DNA from: Anthoceros angustus
Taxonomy: Eukaryota > Streptophyta > Anthocerotopsida > Anthocerotales > Anthocerotaceae
Assembly: GCA_010909165.1 (NCBI GenBank)
Contig: VJWM01000186.1
Location: 124,001-188,000 of the forward strand
Direction of reading: 5' to 3'
Length of the DNA: 64,000 nt
The translations under genes were made by a program, and so were the position numbers. Numbering within the stretch: position 1 is the stretch's first letter; each line of letters begins with the position of its first letter. Of the stretch, positions 45,403-56,130 are shown piece after piece. The notes under the pieces were generated by a model that did no database searches, was not told the DNA's origin, and worked only from the letters and a program-made list of their open reading frames with translations.

Positions 45403-46003
45403 TGCCGAGACAGGGCAGATCTAATAGAGGTTCACGTTCTGGTGGATCATCACAAAGACAACGTCGTGAGGGACGTCCACCAAGACATAACACAGCACCA
45501 GTACCTTTTGATACGGTGCTTGACCTTTATGAACACGATTACCCTCGTCTTTGGCGTGATTCATTGCTCAAAGGCGGATACCACGCCATCTTGGGAGTTG
45601 AATAGAAACCAACAAATTGACAGGCTCTCGGAGCGCTACGAAGGCAGAATCCCGACCTATTCTACAGCCTCCAACAAATTCAGATCCGCCTCGACATTCT
45701 CGGCGCGGCTGAATCTTCCGTCGGCCCCAGCACACAAAGACAAAACCGGGTCAAACATTGTCGTGATAGAGCACATGCTATTCGATTCGTGTGGAAAAGT
45801 GTTGTCCTGCTACTTTCCAACCGGAGATTCTCAAGAGCAGTGGAGACTCTTGATCGACACGAGCAAGCAATTTCAACTTGCAAGAATGAAATTGAGAGGG
45901 ACATCAATGACTTATCGAATTCTTGCGAATGATGCACCTAAAAATCCGAATTGGAGCTTGGGTGCTCACATGCCGATGATGATCAGCCCATTCTTGCTTT
46001 GTG
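45403..46003 (+). pseudogene. Extra 5' ORF of Copia copy B
   Basis: Same layout as copy A: basic start (MPRQGRSNRGSRSGGSS), then a coiled-coil-like tail. Short deletions shift the frame repeatedly. The conserved end word is ELGCSHADDDQPILAL in both copies, which supports a real protein in the ancestor. Confidence 0.5.
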
Positions 46004-46460
46004 AGATCTTCCGCGCCATTGAGCGGGCGCCTGGAGCAGAGCACTTTTCGGTCTGAGCGTCACCTTCCGGCGGTGCCTTTTCGTTTAATCTCTCTTCTGT
46101 GTCTTTGATAGGTTCTTGTGTAGAGTTGCACTGCTCACTCAAGGGACATGACAGCTTAGGGTTTTTTTTTGAGCATATTTTCTTGTGACTTTAAATGTCA
46201 TGCAAATGTTGGTCTGAAACCCTAACGACGTCACTTAAACGTTTCTTCTTGAAAGGAGGTGTCTGTTCACACCTGCGCACCTAGGAAGGTGGATGAGGGA
46301 GCTAGCCTGTGAGGGATTAGATACGTCAGATGTTACCCCCTCAGCCGTCACCCGCCCAACCCCTGGACACGCATTGTTAGTCTGCAAGAGACATAGTCTA
46401 GCGCTTGAGCATAAGAACACTTACATCCAGCTACCATAGTTTTGCTGTCTTTAGGTGCCT

Positions 46461-47372
46461 TATGTCCACAGCTCCTCACCGAATGCATTGATCAACGACT
46501 TCAATAACTTGAGCCTGCAACCCAAACCCCGGATCAACATGGCCACTCATTTTGTCTCTTTTAGTTCGGATGTAAAGGACAAGGACGGGTTTAGAGTGCG
46601 GCTACTCAATCTGCGTGTCCGGATGAAAACCATACTTAGCGTGGTGTCCGGTCTAGTGTTGATGGTTCTCTCAAACCGACCCACAATCTAAACTGATGAG
46701 TATGCCAAGTGGGAGCACAATAATGGAGTTGCTATGGCTGTCATTGTCAATGGGCTGGATGCCGCACTTATCCCTAATGTAGAATTTCTTGCAACGGCGG
46801 AGGACATCTGGGATCAGCTGGAAAAGACCTATCACACCACTACAATGGCCACATTGTCAGCTGTGCGCATGGAATTCTACACTTTACGCATGAAGGAAGG
46901 AGACAAAATGGCTGCACATACCAGCAAGTTTCGCCACCTTCGAGCACAAATTCAGTCCATCACCAAAACACAAATGACAGAGTCTGAAGCTATCTCCCAA
47001 CTCCTCACCAGCCTGCCACCCTCTTATCAATCTTTCGTTACAAGTTTCCAGGCTGGTCCAGTTGCCGCAGCCGCAGCTGCTGTACAGCTGCCCATTACCA
47101 TGGAGGACACGATCGGAGCTCTCTACCAAGAAGAGCAAACTCGTTTGGCATCAACTGGTTTGCACAAGCAATCCAAAGGGGAAAAGGTCTTCGCTGTGAA
47201 TTTTCGCCCTAAAGGAAAGGGCAAATTCAGAGGGGGAAATTTCCCAGGACAAGCCAAGGATAGGACTGAATCTTCCAGTTCTAAACGACCAGGCACATGC
47301 AACTGGTGTGGCATACCTGGCCACTGGGCACGCGAGTGTCGCAAGCGTAAAGTCGGAGCCCTGAGGCGCTAA
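46461..47372 (+). pseudogene. Copia gag, copy B, mostly intact
   Basis: From about 46700 one clean frame runs to 47372: KWEHNNGVAMAVIVNGLDAA, then DIWDQLEKTYHTTTMATLSA (UBN2-type Copia Gag core), ISQLLTSLPPSYQSF and a CCHC zinc knuckle CNWCGIPGHWAREC with a basic tail. The 5' end (46461-46700) has deletions that break the start. Gag forms the capsid and binds RNA. Confidence 0.85.
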
Positions 47373-47379
47373 ACTGCTG

Positions 47380-50300
47380 CAAGTGTTGCGATGAAGGACA
47401 AACTGCTGAAAAGGCGCGTTAAGATCCTCACCATATGTTTGTCAAGCTCGACACATGATGATGAGAGCTGGTACCTCGACTCGGGCTACCACACATCCGC
47501 AAAAGAGGGAGTTGTTTACCTCACTCAACCTTGTTCATGTCCATGAAAAGGTACTCCTTGGTGATGAGCGGTCTAGAACTCGCATATTGAAGGCGAGGCA
47601 CGTGTGTTTTCCATCCGAAGATAACAGACCTCACCATCGAAGATGTTCTCTTCTGCATCTAGCATGGCTAAAAACCTCATGTCGATGAGTCGCTCATGCG
47701 TCTCGCACCTTCACTATGTATCTTGATTCTAAGCTTGTTTTATAGAAAGGAATCTCCTAGTAGGTGTGTCTTTAAGGGATTTTAGATAACTCCCTTTACC
47801 GCTTGGACATAACCTCACTCACAACAGAAGCTAGTCAACATGTTGTACACTCCACGGTACCCTTCACTCCCCGAGGCGAAGGCAGTGGCATGCGAGACTA
47901 GGACATGTGAGCAGACGAAATTGATTGATATGTCCATTACAGTGTCACAGAGAACCCCGCCCAAGTGTTTTAAAATTTACCTCAATGTGAGTCGTGCATT
48001 CTAGCTAAGCAAGGAATTACCCTTTCCGAATGCACTGCACAAAGAGCCACACAAGTACTTGAGTTAGTCCATGCAGATATCTCGGGCAAGATCCATTCCC
48101 CATCTTTGGGTGGATCTCAATACTTCTTCACATTAATGATGATTATAGTAGGTATACATGGACATTTCCCATGCTCAAGAGTGAAACTTTTGAGTATTTT
48201 AAGGATGGCTTCAAATCGCACAAAGGCAACGGAATCTGGTCAAAACTCTAAGGATCGACAATGGCACGGAGTTCGTCAACTCATCTTTTGTGATCTTCTC
48301 CGAGCATGGAATTCTCGGCCACGGTTCCCTACACACCCCAGAATGGTGTGTCGAATAAAAATCAAACTCTACTCGGGATGACTAGGAGCATGCTCATCCG
48401 GGCGTTTACCTCAAGGTTATTAGGCGGAGGCGTGGTGTGACAACCTACATCCTTAACAGGATATTGACAAGTTCAGTTCCCAACAAAACACCTTATGAGG
48501 TCGTTTGGCGCAAGAAACCATCACTGCTACATCTGCGGGTGTTTGGATCACAGGCATTTGCTTACATACCTGTTGAGAAAAGGCGGAAACTTGACCCTCG
48601 AGCACAAGGTTTGCGTTTTGGTGGGTACAGTGAGCGAACTAAAGCCTACAAGCTGTACAATCCTAAATCTGGATCCATGTTGCTTGCTCGGAGTGTGACT
48701 TTCCTTGAGCCACAAGCCCCTGCTCCACAATCCTATCTGAGGGACAGATACTTCAGTTCAGAACATCTCTGAAAAACCAGACCTGGATGACTTGGAAATT
48801 ATTGCTTCCACTTACCCTCTTGACGATATGGATCACGAAGATATTGTCCCGGTGGAGGATTTCGATTGAACTGCGATGATGTTGCCGCCGATGATCAACC
48901 ACCTCACGCACTTGATGTGCCTCACCACGATGTTGCTGGTCATCATGACAATTTCAATCTGCAGGATGACCGGATATTGACTTGGGCGATCACTACCCTC
49001 CGGATGATGAGGGGATGCTCTCCCATTCCGCATAACGAGGTGGATGCTCTTAATGCGCTTGATGATCATGTTGATGCGCCCGCTAACGAGCCACCGGCGA
49101 GGAGCTCAGACGACGTTCTACCGTCACGGGCCCCTCCGACCAATGGGCGAGCCCGCTACCCCTATTGATTTTCGTAAAACCTCTTTTGCTAAAGTTGCTT
49201 TGGCTACGCTAGCCACGATATTCGGATGAGCCTACCACTTTACGGCCTCTTGGTCCACGAGTGAGCGGTGGAAGGCTGCGGTGGAGGACGAGTACCAATC
49301 TCTCATTAAAAAGCGAGACTTGGGCACTTGCGGACCTCCCACGGAAGAAAGGCAATCACCGTAAGTGGGTTTTAAAATCAAGCTTAATGCACAAGGACAA
49401 GTGGCGGATACAAAGCAAGGCTCGTGGCTCGTGGGTTTACCCAAGTTGAAGGTCTCGATTACCAAGAGACTTTCTCTCCCGTCGTTCGCACGCAGTCCAT
49501 AAGAATCCTTCTTGCATATGCTGCCGAATTTGATCTGGACTTACAGCAAATGGATGTTTGCACGGCTTTCTTATATGGTGCCCTTGAAGAAGAGCTGTAT
49601 ATGTTGCAGCCTGAAGCCTACGAAGACAAGCGGCACCCGAACAAAGTGTTAAAGCTTCTGAAGTGCATATACGGTTTGAAACAAAGCGGGCGTGTCTGGT
49701 ACTTTACAATGCACGTGTACCTGATCAGCATCGATTTCATCCAAAATGCAGCTGACAGCAACGTGTACAAGCTCACACAAGGAGTTTCGATCGTCATCCT
49801 GGTTCTTTATGTGGATGACGTCATATTTGCTACAAACGATCAAAAGCTGTTAGCAAGTGTGAAGGACAAACTCAGCAGCAGATTTGACATGAAAGACATA
49901 GGGGAACTTAACTTCTGTCTTGGAATACAACTGCTTCGTGTAAGGGAAGAAGGGTTACTCTTTATCCACCAGTATAAGTACATAAATGAGATACTCAAAC
50001 GATTCAACCTTGACGAGGCCAGGCCAGCCACCACTCCTTATGCTGCTGGTACAAAACTGACCAAGTGCCAGTGCCCACAGTCACAAGCTGAGAAATTGGA
50101 CATGCAGGACATACCTTACAGGCATGCTGTGGGGTCCCTAATTTCGCGAATCGGACGCTACGACATACGATGTTATAGTCATAGCTTCTTAGAAAATCCT
50201 GCTAGGGTACACTGGGTAGCTGTCAAGAGAATATTTCGTTATCTCAAAGGTACTCACAAGTATGGACTTATGTACAAGAGCACAGGACAAAAACAACTTA

Positions 50301-50797
50301 TCTTGAGGGCTTCACCGATGCCGATGGCCGGATTGATTCACGCAGGAGCCTATCCACGTATTGCTATCTGCTAGGTTCAGCAGCCACATGGAGCGCAAAA
50401 GCAAGCGTCTGCTGTTCTGAGTTCCAAGCCGAGTACAAGTCTTTAATCAAGCAAAAAGAGGTGAATGGGAACGCAGCTTTTCTCAAGGACTTGGGACACC
50501 CAGGAGAAACCAACCCTTGTGCTCTGCGACAACACCGCAGCCCTTGAGTTAGTTGAAAGCTCGAAATTCCATGCTCGAGCGAAGCACATTGAAGTGCAAC
50601 ATCATTACATACGGATGTGGTTCAGAGGTATCCTTAAATTGGATTACATACAGATGAGAACACTGACATCCTTACGAAAGGATTGTCTAAGTACAAGCAC
50701 TACTATCATATGGACATGGGATGCAGGATTATTACGCCTATTTCGAGTGCTTTCTTATCCGGAGGTGTTGAAGGGGGTGGGAGCCTTTTGCTTCTGA
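47380..50797 (+). pseudogene. Copia pol, copy B (PR-IN-RT-RH)
   Basis: Protease and integrase parts (47380-48430) are deletion-ridden, with SWYLDSGYHT and SQYFFTL words. A clean stretch near 48437-48772 (TSSVPNKTPYEVVWRKKPSL, then KRRKLDPRAQGLRFGGYSER) is followed by a degraded linker (48780-49420). The best RT frame of the array is 49424-50374: GFTQVEGLDYQETFSPVVRT, QMDVCTAFLYGALEEELYML, KCIYGLKQSGRVWY and the catalytic LYVDDVIFAT (near 49806-49835). RNase H (50465-50797) is broken. Confidence 0.87.
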
Positions 50798-51438
50798 TGA
50801 TTCATTAAACTTGCCACTCCCGGCGGCGGATGGTTGAGCACAAGGAACGGCAGACGGGCCGCCATGAACCCTCACTCACAAAGACATGGAACAGAGTGGA
50901 TGAAGCGTCCACGACCTACTAATCACGGCTGTGCTCGGGCAGCCTACTCCTCATCCTCGCTTTGAGCATCTTCGCTACACCTCGTTCCATTGCTGCTTGC
51001 CCTCCTTGTCTTTAGCGGTGTGGGGGTGACCTCTTCTTCGCCATCTTGCCCCACACAAGTGAAATATTCAGCTCCACGTGGTATCCACCAATGCGTGCGT
51101 GCTGGCCGGTGCAGTAGCGGTTCTCCCACTCCCAGCCTCTGGCCATATCTTCCCGGGACGCCGTTTTGGGCAACCGAACTGAGTTGTGAATCCACAGAAT
51201 CCACAGACGCGTGAGGATGAAGAGCGCGAGTTGAGATTTGGCAGTGAGCACAGCCAGATGGAGCTCCATCCTTATAGTCGCGGCCTTGATTGCGATCGTG
51301 TCGGATCGCCACCCAACCACCGGGTTACGCCTGCCGCGAGCGAGATTCCTCGTGACGACCAGCTGCCTGGTTCTCGTGAGAAGTCCTTCGTCTTCAGGGT
51401 TTCGTGTTTTGCTTAACCGTGGTTAGTTTAAGAGGGGG
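50798..51438 (-). other. Post-pol region of Copia copy B with antisense ORF
   Basis: Parallel to 44462-45188. Minus-strand frames 50944-51312 and 51012-51320 match the antisense ORF of copy A over about 100 residues. It ends with the polypurine tract AAGAGGGGG (51430-51438) just before the last LTR. Confidence 0.45.
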
Positions 51439-51610
51439 TGTTAGCGCAGGAGTTAAACCTAACGCATGCTTAATAATCTTTATGTTATATGGATTAGGGT
51501 TGTCTTAGTGAATAGACACGTACATAGTATTTAAACGATTTTGTTATGCTCATTATTGCAATTTTACTATCAGAGTTTTCTCTACGCTCTCGCTCCGCTC
51601 AACCTTCTTA
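51439..51610 (+). repeat. Copia 3' LTR
   Basis: 172 bp, same ends as the 5' LTR. It is followed by CTTAC (51611-51615), which repeats the bases before the first LTR. Confidence 0.92.
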
Positions 51611-51920
51611 CTTACTGCAACGACAAGGGATTAGTCCACGCTCGACTGGCCGTCAGCGAAAGTCGCGCCACATTTTTGGCGCCGTTGCCGGGGAATGAAA
51701 GCGTTTCCGTAGCATAGTACAAAGGTGAGAGTGAATGTGTGGTAGACGAGAGGTGGTCAAAAACGAACCGTCAGGAGGGCCGGACGTCGTGACCTCCAGA
51801 GCACTCAGGGCTCGTGAAGTATAGCGTTTCCCAAACCAGCAGCTACATGCAAGCCTACCTTGGCTAGAAACACAACCAAGTCCGGCGGCGGAAATTGGTG
51901 AAGAAGAAAACTCGCAATCG

Positions 51921-53676
51921 TTGATGGCCATGGGCATGGCACCTACTTCGACTAAGCAAGCGTACTCCATCTTCGGAGGTAAGAAGGAGAGAGACGCGGA
52001 AACGTTCGTAGAGGATTTTGTGTCGCGAGCGAATTTCAACGGAGAGGGTACCGATGCACAGCTCATCCAATTGTTCCAAGGGATTCTTCGAGGGACGGTC
52101 GCTCAGTGGTACCATCGGAAGTATCGGGCACCACAGAACCCCCCAACAGGCCTCTACTGAGGAGGAGGAACCCCGCCGCAAAAACAAAAAGAAGAAGCCA
52201 ACGGCAAAATGGAAGGGTGGGAAGAAGGAGGTCGTGACACCTACCCCAGCTCGGGAGGCTCCGGCAGATCCGACTCCCTCGAAGGAAGTAGCTGGCCTGA
52301 GGGAGGATTTGGAACGGGTAATGAAGGAGGTGGAAGAGCTAACGATCAACCAAGTAAAAGATCAGGAGAGGCGGAAGGCGGCCACCATGGTCAGGACACA
52401 CTTATGGTGTGTGATATGCCACCAACAAGGTCACTCGAAGGCCAACTGCCCCTCAAGACCTGTGAACCAAGTGGAGTATGAGTATGAGGAGGAGGCAGAG
52501 GAGCATTGGGAGGATGCTTATCAAGTGCAGGAAGCACCTCCGGGGCCGCGATATCCGAAGACGATGTACCCCTCCGCGGGAGGTCCGTCCATGCCGCGTC
52601 CCCCGCCGATGCAACATCGCATGGGGGCACCCCCAGGGATCCTTCGAGCGGCTGTGGTCTGTTGGAACTGTGGCAACTCCGGGCACTATTCCAACGCCTG
52701 TCCGTACCCCACGAGGCAGGGAAATGGAGACTTCGAGCGCCTGTGTGGAGATTGCAAACAGTCAGGCCATATGGCGGGTAGTACCTTGTGCCCAAACCCT
52801 CGCACGAGAATGGTGCGCTATGCCACGCCTGGGAATCATGACCCCACACCCCCATCCCCAAGGCCGCGCTCAGGCTGCAGATTGAAGATGCGAATCGGAG
52901 GAGGAGGCGAGGAGCATTGGGAGGATGCTTATCAAGTGCGTGAAGCACCTCCGGGGCCGCGATATCCGAAGACGATGTACCCCTCCGCGGGAGGTCCGTC
53001 CATGCCGCGTCCCCCGCCGATGCAACATCGCATGGGGCACCCTGTGATCCTTCGAGCGCCGTGGGTCTCTTGGAACTGTGCAACCCGGGCACTATTCCAA
53101 CGTCCATCTACGAGGCGGTGGAAATGGAGACTTGGCGCCTGTGAGATTGCTGGGCCATATGGCGGTAGTACCTTGTGCCCAAACCCTCGCACGAGAATGG
53201 TGCGCTATGCCACGCCTGCTGGGGAACCGCGACCCCCCACACCCCCCATCCCCAAGGCTGCGCCTGTGCTGCAGATTGAAGATGCGGAACTGGCGGAGTG
53301 GGAGGAGGCGCTGAAGGAACCGGAAACGGTGGAGCACGAGGAGAGTACGACTGGTCCGAAGGAGGAGAAGGTGGCAACGAAGGTATTGGAGGTATCGACC
53401 CGTAGTCGCCGAAGGGAGAGAAGGGAAAGGAGGCAGTTGAAGAGGAAGAAGAACGGAGAGAGTACTACGGATACGGAGGACGGTACTCAAGCTGGGAAGC
53501 CGGCGGAAGATCTAGCCAATGAAGGAGAGTTGAAACGGGCAACTTTGCCATGGGAATCACCCGGTGAAAATCCTCCTGAGACGGAGAGAGAGAACACGGA
53601 CCCCCCCAAGGTGCCACCCCAATTTCCGCCGGATGTGGTCCGTGAGGTGATGGAGATGCTACAGGAGGAAATCTGA
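51921..53676 (+). pseudogene. Gypsy gag with zinc knuckles, frameshifted and internally duplicated
   Basis: The N-terminal piece (51921-52160) has the Gag core FGGKKERDAETFVEDFVSRA and LFQGILRGTVAQWYHRK. A frameshift near 52130 leads into the long frame ending at 53676. This has a Lys-rich stretch and three Cys/His knuckles: CVICHQQGHSKANC, CWNCGNSGHYSNAC and a variant CGDCKQSGHMAGSTLC. A tandem duplication (52488-53285) repeats the Pro-rich and knuckle region. In the second copy the knuckles are destroyed by small deletions. The acidic and basic C-terminus (RSRRRERRERRQLKRKKNGE) precedes the stop. Gag packages the RNA. Confidence 0.8.
52488..53285. repeat. Tandem duplication in Gypsy gag
   Basis: Block 52488-52880 (GAGGAGCATTGGGAGGATGC onward) recurs at 52908-53285. 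The second copy has many 1-5 base deletions and substitutions at CAG/CTG words (for example GTGCAGGAAG versus GTGCGTGAAG, and loss near the second knuckle). The first copy is nearly clean. Confidence 0.85.
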
Positions 53677-53937
53677 CAAGACCTAGAGATGGTCCAGACG
53701 CAAAGGGTTGTCAGTGGAGAGCTCGGGGGTCCACAGCGGACACACGGAATGTCTACGGAGACCCCCACCCCATTCAAAGTTGCAGACCTAATGATGAACC
53801 AACAGCACTTAGTATCATTTCGATAGCTGCTGAGGGACAAACCGAAGTACTGGCAGGAGGTCCGGCGGGCCATCAAGGAAACGCAACCACGACGAGGCAC
53901 CCCCTCCTGTAAGGCCAAGGCGGTAGAGGTAAAAGTA

Positions 53938-56130
53938 GTGTCCCACACGGATCCAGGAGCGCCGGTGGTCCAGGTAGAAACTGCAGGATGCGTCATCAAG
54001 AATGTGCCCCTGGACACGGGTTCGGGAGTCAACCTCATCACAGAGGCCACGGCTCGACGATTGGGGTTCACTATGTTCGAACCCTCAACCAAAACCTTGA
54101 GGATGGCGGATATGTCAAGGCGGGCACCGGCAGGAGAGCTAACCGGAATCCAAGCTAACATAGCAGGCGCTCCGTATATGCTGGATTTCGTAGTCATCAA
54201 GCCCGCAGGGCTATTGGGGTATGAAGTGTTGTTGGGTCGACCCTGGCTCGGCCTAGCCCAAACGAAGCTACACTTCGGAAGGAAGGAAATTCACTTTAAA
54301 CCAGTGGATTGGAATCCCAAGGTAAGGGAAGGATGGGTGGTGATCACCTGGAGCAAGGACACGTACTGTGGGGAGACTGTGAGCACCACTGAGGGGTACA
54401 CCTCCGCGGAGGATAGTACTGACGACGAACGGGATGACACGGACGAAGATTACCCCTTCTCCAAAATTCGGTGGTCTGAGGAGGAGATGGACTATCGAAG
54501 GGACGCCTTTGGAGCAGAAGTCATCGACTGCTTCCGGGTGGACGCCTCAACGAGCCAGGCATCGGAGGACAGTAAGGAGGAGCAAGACCTCGCGGACGAG
54601 GGAATAACGGACGTTGAAGAGGTGACCCGCTTCACCTCGGACGAACTTTTCCGGGAGTGGGGGATGCGCGAAGACGATCCGCGGATGGAGGATGAAGGGT
54701 TTGGGCGTAGTGAGGCTGCGCGAGAACGTGAGACGGTAAACCTGGACGATGTGGAAGATGTGGAGGTGCGGCCGGGCAAGTCCCTAAAATTCAGGAAGGG
54801 GATGCCGAAGGAACTAAGGCGGGGGCTCACACAGCTGTTGGGGGAATTCAGCGAAGTATTTGCTTTCAAGGTTACGGACATGAAGGGTATTCCGAAGGAG
54901 TGGGGAGAACACCGGATAGACCTGAAGCCAGTCAGGTGCCGTCCGGGAAAGACAAGTCGAACCCCAAACACTACCGAAGTTAAGGAGGTCCTAGACAAGT
55001 ATCTAGAGGCAGACATCATCTTCCCAATTGTGAACAGTGAATGGGTCGCACCTATTGTAGTCGTGCCCAAGAAGCAGCCAGGACAGATTCGAGTCTGTCA
55101 AGATTGGAGGAAGCTCAATGCCGCCATGGAGAAGGACCATTTCCCCATGCCCTTCGTAGATGATATACTGGACAAGGTGGCAGGCCGAAGTACCTACTCC
55201 TTCCTAGATGGCTACTCCGGATACAACCAACTGCACCTGCGGGAATCAGACTGGGACAAAACAACGTTCGCCTACAAAAGAAGTGCTTTTGGGATAACGG
55301 GAGCGCCGGGATCGTTCATGCGAATGGTGACCAACGTTTTTCGGGAATTCCTGAGGGATTTTATGGAAGTATTCTTGGATGATTTCTGCGTGCATGGAGA
55401 GGAGGACAAGCACCTTGGCCACCTTCGAAAGTGTCTGGAGCGCTGCAAGGAGACCCAACTATGTCTGCACCCAGAGAAATGTTACTTCGGAATGACAGAG
55501 GGAATCTTGCTGGGGCATCGGGTATCAGCACGTGGGATAGAGGTAGACCAAGACAAGGTTTGGGTTATCCAGTCACTGCAGCCGCCCACAAATCTGAAGG
55601 AGTTGCGGGGTTTCCTGGGCATGGTGGGTTACTATCAGCCGTTTATCAACTTTGCGAAGCAGGCGGCCAAGCTGACAGAACTACTGTGGAAGGAGGAAGA
55701 GTGGACTTGGTCCCAAGAACGGGAGCTGGCATTCAGAGATTTGCAGACCACCTTGGTAAGTGCACCGATGCTGAAGGGCCCAGATTGGGGTAGGCGGTTC
55801 CACGTATATGTGGATGTGTCGGCGTTCGCCATTGGGGTCGTGCTCAGCCAGAAGAACGACAAACGGAGGGATTACCCGATCTACTACGCCGGATGGCAAC
55901 TCACCCACGCGGAGCGGAAGTACACAACCACGGAATGGGAGGCACTTGGAATGGTGTACGCCGTCAAGAAATTCCGGCACTATCTCCTTCCCAATGAGTT
56001 TGTGTTCTATGTGGATCATTTCGCGCTCAAGCATCTGGTGAACAAAGCGGACCTATCAGGGCGAATTGCGAGGTGGATCCTGTTACTACAGGAGTTCACC
56101 TTTGAGGTGGAAACGAGGCACGGACGGTAG
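53938..56130 (+). CDS. Gypsy pol: protease, reverse transcriptase, RNase H
   Basis: One open frame of 730 codons, the longest in the window. Aspartic protease LDTGSGVNLITEA (Asp at residue 26), then AGLLGYEVLLGRPWLGL. An acidic linker (about 150-290) follows. RT has WVAPIVVVPKKQPGQIRVCQ, FLDGYSGYNQLHL and the catalytic VFLDDF (about residue 478), then LLGHRVSARGIEVDQDKV. RNase H has VYVDVSAFAIGVVL and TTEWEALGMVYAVKKFRHYL. It ends with ETRHGR and a TAG, followed shortly by a second in-frame TAG. Family members continue here into integrase, so translation is probably interrupted by mutation. The frame opens with a GTG at 53938 and continues from broken sequence upstream. Confidence 0.9.
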   Translation: MSHTDPGAPVVQVETAGCVIKNVPLDTGSGVNLITEATARRLGFTMFEPSTKTLRMADMSRRAPAGELTGIQANIAGAPYMLDFVVIKPAGLLGYEVLLGRPWLGLAQTKLHFGRKEIHFKPVDWNPKVREGWVVITWSKDTYCGETVSTTEGYTSAEDSTDDERDDTDEDYPFSKIRWSEEEMDYRRDAFGAEVIDCFRVDASTSQASEDSKEEQDLADEGITDVEEVTRFTSDELFREWGMREDDPRMEDEGFGRSEAARERETVNLDDVEDVEVRPGKSLKFRKGMPKELRRGLTQLLGEFSEVFAFKVTDMKGIPKEWGEHRIDLKPVRCRPGKTSRTPNTTEVKEVLDKYLEADIIFPIVNSEWVAPIVVVPKKQPGQIRVCQDWRKLNAAMEKDHFPMPFVDDILDKVAGRSTYSFLDGYSGYNQLHLRESDWDKTTFAYKRSAFGITGAPGSFMRMVTNVFREFLRDFMEVFLDDFCVHGEEDKHLGHLRKCLERCKETQLCLHPEKCYFGMTEGILLGHRVSARGIEVDQDKVWVIQSLQPPTNLKELRGFLGMVGYYQPFINFAKQAAKLTELLWKEEEWTWSQERELAFRDLQTTLVSAPMLKGPDWGRRFHVYVDVSAFAIGVVLSQKNDKRRDYPIYYAGWQLTHAERKYTTTEWEALGMVYAVKKFRHYLLPNEFVFYVDHFALKHLVNKADLSGRIARWILLLQEFTFEVETRHGR

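Larger units (their letters stand above)
38901..51610 (+). mobile_element. Tandem Copia array: LTR-internal-LTR-internal-LTR
   Basis: Three LTRs (38901-39072, 45189-45357, 51439-51610) bound two internal regions of about 6.1 kb in the same orientation. The five bases before and after the whole array are identical (CTTAC, 38896-38900 and 51611-51615), so it behaves as one insertion. Each internal region has the order initiator-tRNA-Met primer site, extra 5' ORF, gag, PR-IN-RT-RH (Copia order) and polypurine tract. This can arise by unequal LTR recombination, or as an assembly artefact in which one element is represented twice. Neither internal copy has an intact gag-pol. Confidence 0.9.

Noticed and set aside
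38901-51610. Explaining copy differences by methyl-cytosine deamination or a RIP-like process
   Set aside because: Those give C-to-T changes and no deletions. The frame-keeping copies have CAG/CTG and the damaged ones CGG/CCG or gaps, which is the opposite direction.
52391-53107. Minus-strand 238-codon ORF opposite Gypsy gag
   Set aside because: It repeats itself because of the gag duplication and lies entirely inside the sense coding region.
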